A stretch of DNA of 64,000 nucleotides from Ramlibacter lithotrophicus (GTDB lineage: Bacteria; Pseudomonadota; Gammaproteobacteria; Burkholderiales; Burkholderiaceae_C): positions 434,001 to 498,000 of the forward strand of contig NZ_VTOX01000002.1 in NCBI RefSeq assembly GCF_012184415.1, given 5' to 3'. A program made the translations under genes and the position numbers. Positions 59,314 to 64,000 of the stretch are shown one piece after another (positions within the stretch are counted from its first letter, which is position 1; the number at the start of each line of letters is the position of its first letter). Below the pieces are notes generated by a model. The model ran no database searches and had not been told where the DNA came from. It saw only the letters and a program-made list of their open reading frames with translations.

Positions 59314-60273
59314 TCAGATCATCCCGGACTTGACCATCGTCGCGCGCAGGCTGGCGAATTCGTCGTCGACGAACTTCTCGAAGGCCGGACCGGCCAGGAC
59401 CGCGGGCGTCCAGTTGTTCTTTTCGAGCGACTCGGCCCACGACCTGGTCTTCAGCGCCGCGAGCACCATGTCGGTGAGCGCCTTGCGCTGCGCCGGGTTG
59501 ATGCCGGGAGCGCCGTAGACGCCGCGCCAGTTGCCGATCTCGACGTTGATGCCCTGCTCCTTGAGCGTCGGCACGTTGATGCCCTTGAGGCGGGTACCCG
59601 AAGTGACGCCGATCGCCTTCATCTTGCCCGCCGCGATGTACTCCGCGAACTCGCTGTAGCCGCTGCCGCCCACCGTGACGTTGCCGCCGAGGATGGCGGC
59701 GACAGCCTCGCCGCCTCCCCGGAAGGCGACGTAGTTGATCTTCGCCGGATCGGCGCCCACCTCGCGCGCGATCATCGCGGCGGCGATGTGCTCGGTGGAC
59801 CCGCGCGAGCCGCCCGCCCATTTCACGCTGCCGGGGTCCTTCTTCAGCTGCGCGACGACGTCGGCCATCGTCTTGTGCGGCGAGTTGGCCGGCAGGACGA
59901 AGACGTTGTACTCGCTCGTCAGGCGCGCGATCGGCGTCGCCTGCGTCAGGCTCACCGGAGGCTTGCCGGTGATGATGCCGCCCAGCATCACGGCACCCAT
60001 GACCATCAGCGCGTTGGGGTCGCCCTTGCTGGCGTTGACGAACTGCGCCAGGCCCAGCGCGCCGGCGGCGCCGCCCTTGTTCTCGTAGCTGACGCTGTCG
60101 GCCACCTTGGCTTCCTGCAGCGCCTTGCCGAGCGCCCGGCCCGTCGTGTCCCAGCCGCCGCCCGGGTTGGCCGGGATCATCATCTTGATGCTGGCGGCCG
60201 CGGCAGCGGGCAGCGGCAGCGCGCCGGCGGCGGCCAGCGCGGCCAGCGACTTGAGGAAGGTATCACGACGCAT
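59314..60273 (-). CDS. tctC: Tripartite tricarboxylate transporter receptor
   Basis: The 319-residue precursor has a signal peptide (MRRDTFLKSLAALAAAGALPLPAAAA). The mature Bug fold follows: KMMIPANPGGGWDTTGRALGKAL, NKGGAAGALGLAQF, WAGGSRGSTEHIAAAMIAREVG and WRGVYGAPGINPAQR. This is the TctC branch associated with citrate and other tricarboxylates. It starts the minus-strand tctCBA operon and is divergent from tctD with a 123-base shared control region. Confidence 0.94.
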   Translation of the reverse strand: MRRDTFLKSLAALAAAGALPLPAAAAASIKMMIPANPGGGWDTTGRALGKALQEAKVADSVSYENKGGAAGALGLAQFVNASKGDPNALMVMGAVMLGGIITGKPPVSLTQATPIARLTSEYNVFVLPANSPHKTMADVVAQLKKDPGSVKWAGGSRGSTEHIAAAMIAREVGADPAKINYVAFRGGGEAVAAILGGNVTVGGSGYSEFAEYIAAGKMKAIGVTSGTRLKGINVPTLKEQGINVEIGNWRGVYGAPGINPAQRKALTDMVLAALKTRSWAESLEKNNWTPAVLAGPAFEKFVDDEFASLRATMVKSGMI

Positions 60274-60396
60274 CGGTTGCTCCTTGGGTGTTTGTCCGGT
60301 CGACGCCGGGATGATGCGCCCGCTGCCTGTCAAACGGCTGTCCTCGGGATTGGGGAAACTACTACAGTCCAGGACAAAATCCGCTGGCTCAACCCG

Positions 60397-61071
60397 ATGA
60401 AGATCCTGCTGGTCGAAGACGATCCCGCGATGCGCAGCACCCTGGAGCGCGCCCTCGCCCGCCGCGGCATGCAGGTGGAAGGCTGCGGCGACGGCCTGCG
60501 CGCACTCGCCGCATGGCAAGCGGGCGGCCCGGACGTGGTGGTGCTGGACCTGACCCTGCCGGGCCTGGACGGATTGCAGGTGCTCGAAGCGGCACGCCAG
60601 CGCGGGCTGGCGACTCCGGTGCTGGTGCTCACGGCGCGCGGGACCGTGGGCGATCGCATCATCGGCCTCAACAGCGGCGCCGACGACTACCTGCCCAAGC
60701 CCTTCGACCTGGACGAACTGGAGGCACGGCTGCACGCCCTCGCCCGGCGCCGCGGCGACGCCGCGCCGGCGAACGGCGGCGGCTCGCGCGTGGGGGCGCT
60801 GCGGCACGACCGTGGCAGCGGCGCGTTCTACGTGCGCGACGAGGTGCTGGAGCTCACGCCGCGCGAAGCCGCCCTGCTGCAGGCGCTGATGGCGCGTCCG
60901 GGGCATGCGGTGGCCAAGGAAAAGCTGTTCGAGCTGGTGTTCCCGGGCCAGGCCGACGTGCAGTACGAAGCGATCGAGGTGGTGGTCTACCGGCTGCGCA
61001 AGAAGCTCGCCCACACCGGCACCGTGCTGATGACCCTGCGCGGGCTGGGCTACCTGCTGAAGGCCGCATGA
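60397..61071 (+). CDS. tctD: Response regulator TctD
   Basis: The 224-residue OmpR-type regulator has a receiver domain (LLVEDD at 5-10, phosphoacceptor D51 in VVVLDLTLPG, and the lysine in DDYLPKPFDLDELEARL) and a winged-helix DNA-binding domain (LTPREAALLQALMARPG ... EVVVYRLRKKLAHTG). It is divergent from tctCBA, and TctD homologues switch on that operon when citrate is present. Its stop overlaps the tctE start (ATGA). Confidence 0.93.
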   Translation: MKILLVEDDPAMRSTLERALARRGMQVEGCGDGLRALAAWQAGGPDVVVLDLTLPGLDGLQVLEAARQRGLATPVLVLTARGTVGDRIIGLNSGADDYLPKPFDLDELEARLHALARRRGDAAPANGGGSRVGALRHDRGSGAFYVRDEVLELTPREAALLQALMARPGHAVAKEKLFELVFPGQADVQYEAIEVVVYRLRKKLAHTGTVLMTLRGLGYLLKAA

Positions 61072-62495
61072 AGGCGCCGCGCTCGTTGCGCCGCTACCTG
61101 CTGGCGGGGATCCTGGTGCCGGTGCTGGGGCTGATCGCCCTCAACACCGCCAGCCTGTATTCGCAGGCGCTGGCGGCGGCGAACACGGCGTACGACCGCA
61201 CCTTGCTCGCCTCGGCGAAGGTGATCGGCGAGCAGCTCGACGTGGAAGGCTACGACGACTTGGCTCGCGTCCGTGCCACGGTGCCTTATTCCGCGCTGGA
61301 AGCCTTCGAGGCCGACAATCGCAGCCGCCTCTTCTATCGCGTGTCGAGCCTGGACGGCGAGATGATCTCCGGCTTCGCCGAGCTGCCGTTCTGGCGCGGC
61401 CAGCTGCCGCAGCGTCCGCCGTACGCGGCCCTGGTCGACTTCTACGATGCCCGGATGGGCGAGGAAGAGGTGCGCGTGGCAATCCTGCTGCAGCCGGTGG
61501 TCAGCGTCGCCGGCCGCGGCATGGCGGTGGTGCAGGTCGCGGAAACGCTGCAGCTGCGCCGCGCGCTCGCCCGCCAGATCCTGGTCGACACGGCCTGGCG
61601 ACAGGCCGTGCTGGTGGCCGTGATTGCGCTGGTGGTGGTGATCGTCGTTCAGGCCGGCATGCGGCCGGTGCGGCGGCTCAGCACCGAGCTCGAAGGGCGT
61701 GCCGAGAACGACCTGACCCCGATCGGTGCCCCCGACGCGCCGCGCGAGGTGCTGCCGCTGCTCGACGCCACCAACCACGTCATGGCCAGGCTCGCGCACC
61801 TGCTGGACAACCAGAAGCGGTTCGTGCGCGACACGGCGCACCAGCTGCGCACGCCGCTTGCGGTATTGAAGACCCAGGTCCAGTCCGCGCTGCATGGCGA
61901 CGTCGAGCCGCGCCAGGCGCTCCTCGAGATCAACGACACGGTCGACCGCGCGACCGCGCTGGCGAACCAGATGCTGGCGCTGGCCAAGGTCGAGCAGCTG
62001 CGCCAGCAGCGCGACGCCCCTGTGCTCGACCTGGCCGAGGTGGTGCGCACGGTGGCGCTCGAGCTGTCGCCGCTGGTCGCCGGCAAGGACCTCGATTTCG
62101 AGCTCGCCACTGCGCCGGCGCCGGTACGCTCGCACGAATGGATGCTGCGCGAGCTCACGCGCAACCTGCTGCACAACGCGATCCGGCACTCGCCGGACGG
62201 CGGCCCGCTGTCGGTGTGGGTGGCGGCCGAGGCGGGCGCCGCCGTGCTCCGCCTGCGCGACAGCGGACCCGGCATCGCCGCCGAGCTGCGGCCCCGCCTG
62301 TTCCAGCCGTTCTCCCCGGGCGACCCGCGCACCGGGTCGGGGCTGGGGCTGGCGATCTCGCACGAAGTGGTGGCCGCCCTGGGCGGCACCATCAGCCTGG
62401 ACAACCGCGAAATGCCCGCCCCCGAGGGCGAGGCCGGCCGCGTCGCGGGCCTTGATACAACAGTGCGACTGCCGCTGGCGGAGAATCCGTCCTGA
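61068..62495 (+). CDS. tctE: Sensor histidine kinase TctE
   Basis: The 475-residue kinase has an N-terminal membrane helix (YLLAGILVPVLGLIALNTASL), a periplasmic sensor domain of about 130 residues, a second helix (AVLVAVIALVVVIVVQAG), a HAMP-like linker, the phosphorylated H258 in FVRDTAHQLRTPLAVLK, and the ATP-binding domain (NLLHNAIRHSPDGG, LRDSGPGIA, GSGLGLAISHEVV). It is expected to sense tricarboxylates and phosphorylate TctD. Its stop overlaps the next start by one base. Confidence 0.93.
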   Translation: MKAPRSLRRYLLAGILVPVLGLIALNTASLYSQALAAANTAYDRTLLASAKVIGEQLDVEGYDDLARVRATVPYSALEAFEADNRSRLFYRVSSLDGEMISGFAELPFWRGQLPQRPPYAALVDFYDARMGEEEVRVAILLQPVVSVAGRGMAVVQVAETLQLRRALARQILVDTAWRQAVLVAVIALVVVIVVQAGMRPVRRLSTELEGRAENDLTPIGAPDAPREVLPLLDATNHVMARLAHLLDNQKRFVRDTAHQLRTPLAVLKTQVQSALHGDVEPRQALLEINDTVDRATALANQMLALAKVEQLRQQRDAPVLDLAEVVRTVALELSPLVAGKDLDFELATAPAPVRSHEWMLRELTRNLLHNAIRHSPDGGPLSVWVAAEAGAAVLRLRDSGPGIAAELRPRLFQPFSPGDPRTGSGLGLAISHEVVAALGGTISLDNREMPAPEGEAGRVAGLDTTVRLPLAENPS

Positions 62496-62917
62496 TGGAC
62501 AAGCTTCGGATCGACAAGTGGCTGTGGGCCGCGCGGTTCTACAAGACGCGGACCCTGGCCAGCGAGGAAATCGCCCGCGGGCGCGTCGAGGTCAACGGCC
62601 AGGAGGTCAAGCCGGCGCGCGAAGTCAAGATCGGCGACACCGTCGGGCTGCGCCAGGGCCCCGTCACGCGCACCGTGGTGGTGAAAGGCCTGTCCGGCAC
62701 GCGGGGCCCGGCGCCGGTGGCCCAGCAGCTGTACGAGGAAACGCCCGACAGCATCAAGGCGCGGGAGCAGGCCGCCGAGCGGCGGCGCCTCGCGCCCGAG
62801 CCCGCCCTGGCCATCGAACAGGGGCGCCCCACCAAGCGCGGACGGCGCGAACTCGACGACGCGCAGCGCGGCTGGGGCGACCGCTGGAGCGCGTCGCTCG
62901 ACGACAAGGAATCCTGA
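62495..62917 (+). CDS. hslR: S4-domain RNA-binding protein, Hsp15 (HslR)-like
   Basis: The 140-residue basic protein has an S4 domain at the N-terminus (LRIDKWLWAARFYKTRTLAS, GRVEVNGQEVKPAREVKIGD). It has a charged tail (KRGRRELDDAQRGWGDRWSAS) typical of Hsp15, which rescues stalled 50S subunits carrying nascent chains after heat shock. It is coupled to tctE by a TGATG overlap, which is probably incidental to function. It is convergent with the TRAP gene (9-base gap). Confidence 0.87.
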   Translation: MDKLRIDKWLWAARFYKTRTLASEEIARGRVEVNGQEVKPAREVKIGDTVGLRQGPVTRTVVVKGLSGTRGPAPVAQQLYEETPDSIKAREQAAERRRLAPEPALAIEQGRPTKRGRRELDDAQRGWGDRWSASLDDKES

Positions 62918-62926
62918 CCGGCGCGT

Positions 62927-64000
62927 TCAGGCCAGCGCCGACCGGGGGCGCAGCCGCAGCCCCTGGGCGAACCACACCAGCGCGATCAGCGCCAGCGCGG
63001 GCAGGTAGAACCAGTGCGGGCTCGGCCGGTCGGTCGGCACCTTGATCGCCTGCACGTCCCAGCCCTGCTCCACGCCCGCCTTCTTGGCGCGCGAGCCGAA
63101 CTTCACGGCGCCGATCTGCATCTGGTCGCCCAGCGGCATCAACTGGATGCCGGCGTCCGACAGCCGCTTGCGGCCGTCGGGACCGGCCGCGCCAAGCCGC
63201 ACGGCCACGGTCTTGACCTTGTCTTCGCCTTCGAGGGTCAAGCCCTTGATGACCATGACCATGCGCCCATCGGCCGGCTCGTTCTTCGCGATCTCATAGA
63301 TCTGCGAGGGCGGCGCATCGCGGTACTCCGGCGTGATCTGGTCCATGAAGAAGTCAGGACGGAACAGGAGCGCGACCGCGATCGCCAGCAGGCCGGCTTC
63401 CCACCACCGCATCTTCACCCGGAACCAGAACATCGTCAGCGCCGAGAACACCAGCATGGCAATGGTGGACGCGACGATCACCCGCACCAGTTCGGCGGTC
63501 CCCGCCACGTCCAGCAGCAGCAACTGCGGGTTGAAGATCCAGATGAAGGGCAGGATGACCGTGCGCAAGGCATACAGGGCGCCCTGGATGCCGGTCTGGA
63601 TGGCGTCCTCGCCGGAGATCGCTGCCGCCGCGAAGGTGGCCAGTCCCACCGGCGGCGTGATGTCGCCCATGATCCCGTAATAGAAGACGAACAGGTGCAC
63701 GCCGATCAGGGGAATGATCAGGCCCGACTGCGCGCCGAGTTCGACGACGACCGGCGCCATCAAGGTGGCCACCAGCACATAGTTGGCCGTGGTCGGCACG
63801 CCCAGCCCCAGCACCAGGCAGACGAACGCGATGAACAGCAGCATCACGAACACGTTCCCCTGCGAGACGAACTCGACGAAGTCGGTCATGCGCAGGCCCA
63901 GCCCCGTGAGCGTGATCCCGCCGACGATGATGCCGGCGGTCGCCGTCGCGATGCCGATCCCGATCATGTTGCGCGAGCCGTCGTGGAAGCCCTGCACGAC
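62927..64000 (-). CDS. TRAP transporter fused permease, C-terminal part
   Basis: This is the C-terminal 357 residues of a fused 4TM/12TM TRAP permease; the frame runs out of the window at base 64000 with no start. It has VCLVLGLGVPTTANYVLVATL, VHLFVFYYGIMGDITPPVGLATFAAAAISG and LRTVILPFIWIFNPQLLL, typical of the DctM part. The last 170 residues are the extra C-terminal domain found in this fused subfamily, with a small periplasmic or PDZ-like section (SDAGIQLMPLGDQMQIGAVKF) and a last helix (FYLPALALIALVWFAQGL). The substrate cannot be told; the receptor gene is not in the window. Confidence 0.92.
   Translation of the reverse strand, partial: VVQGFHDGSRNMIGIGIATATAGIIVGGITLTGLGLRMTDFVEFVSQGNVFVMLLFIAFVCLVLGLGVPTTANYVLVATLMAPVVVELGAQSGLIIPLIGVHLFVFYYGIMGDITPPVGLATFAAAAISGEDAIQTGIQGALYALRTVILPFIWIFNPQLLLLDVAGTAELVRVIVASTIAMLVFSALTMFWFRVKMRWWEAGLLAIAVALLFRPDFFMDQITPEYRDAPPSQIYEIAKNEPADGRMVMVIKGLTLEGEDKVKTVAVRLGAAGPDGRKRLSDAGIQLMPLGDQMQIGAVKFGSRAKKAGVEQGWDVQAIKVPTDRPSPHWFYLPALALIALVWFAQGLRLRPRSALA

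Noticed and set aside
60320-60340. Perfect TTGACA on the minus strand upstream of tctC
   Set aside because: No -10 box at 16-18 bases; the only CATCAT is about 11 bases away, so it is probably chance or activator-dependent.

Overview
This 64 kb window is high-GC, densely packed DNA. Its gene content and protein sequences fit a betaproteobacterium of the order Burkholderiales, most likely a Comamonadaceae relative (Ramlibacter/Variovorax/Polaromonas-like). The pointers are the Bug-type (TctC) receptors, TctDE beside tctCBA, hpnCDE, the small Trp-rich protein beside a short cytochrome c, and the tRNA-Leu/tig/clpP/clpX/lon/tRNA block. The genus is an inference; there is no rRNA in the window.

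Layout. (1) 1-11538, plus strand: respiratory nitrate reductase narG (3' part), narH, narJ, narI and a parvulin PPIase. An FNR/Dnr-like box then precedes a second unit: nitronate monooxygenase, B12-dependent ribonucleotide reductase (nrdJ), NnrS, a nitroreductase and a hemerythrin protein. Together they look like an oxygen-limited nitrate/NO growth module. (2) 11550-17816, minus: a malonate-use operon of a GntR regulator, malonyl-CoA decarboxylase, an orphan Bug receptor, malonyl-CoA synthetase and an acyl-CoA dehydrogenase, with a near-perfect palindrome over the gntR promoter. (3) 17913-32811: core metabolism (lgt, ilvD, acs, fumC, class I fumarase), a Rieske-FAD fusion, a cytochrome c, an AMP-ligase, an MFS carrier and a few uncharacterised proteins. 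(4) 32969-33768: a tandem 89-bp repeat made from the 3' end of a tRNA-Leu, followed by tRNA-Leu(TAA), tRNA-Cys and tRNA-Gly. (5) 33818-40100, minus: lon, clpX, clpP, tig and tRNA-Leu(TAG), with sigma-32-like promoters in front of lon and clpP. (6) 40263-46160: squalene genes hpnCDE, a HAD hydrolase, a repeat array, hemH and an alpha/beta hydrolase. (7) 46193-57030, minus: a branched-chain-type ABC transporter (livMHFG plus receptor), a sigma-54 activator, and a polar amino acid ABC transporter of the Aap/Bzt type. (8) 57137-62917: tricarboxylate transporter tctCBA, the divergent two-component pair tctDE and an Hsp15-like S4 protein. The window ends inside a TRAP fused permease.

Most of the window is ordinary chromosome. 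The less ordinary material is non-coding. One is the rtT-like repeat array behind tRNA-Leu, whose units carry both the tRNA 3' end and an inverted T-arm copy. Another is a dispersed approximately 77-bp element that supplies a Shine-Dalgarno and start codon to two unrelated genes, with that Shine-Dalgarno inside a perfect 9-bp hairpin stem. A third is a sigma-54 promoter with a candidate enhancer hidden in the last codons of its neighbouring activator gene.
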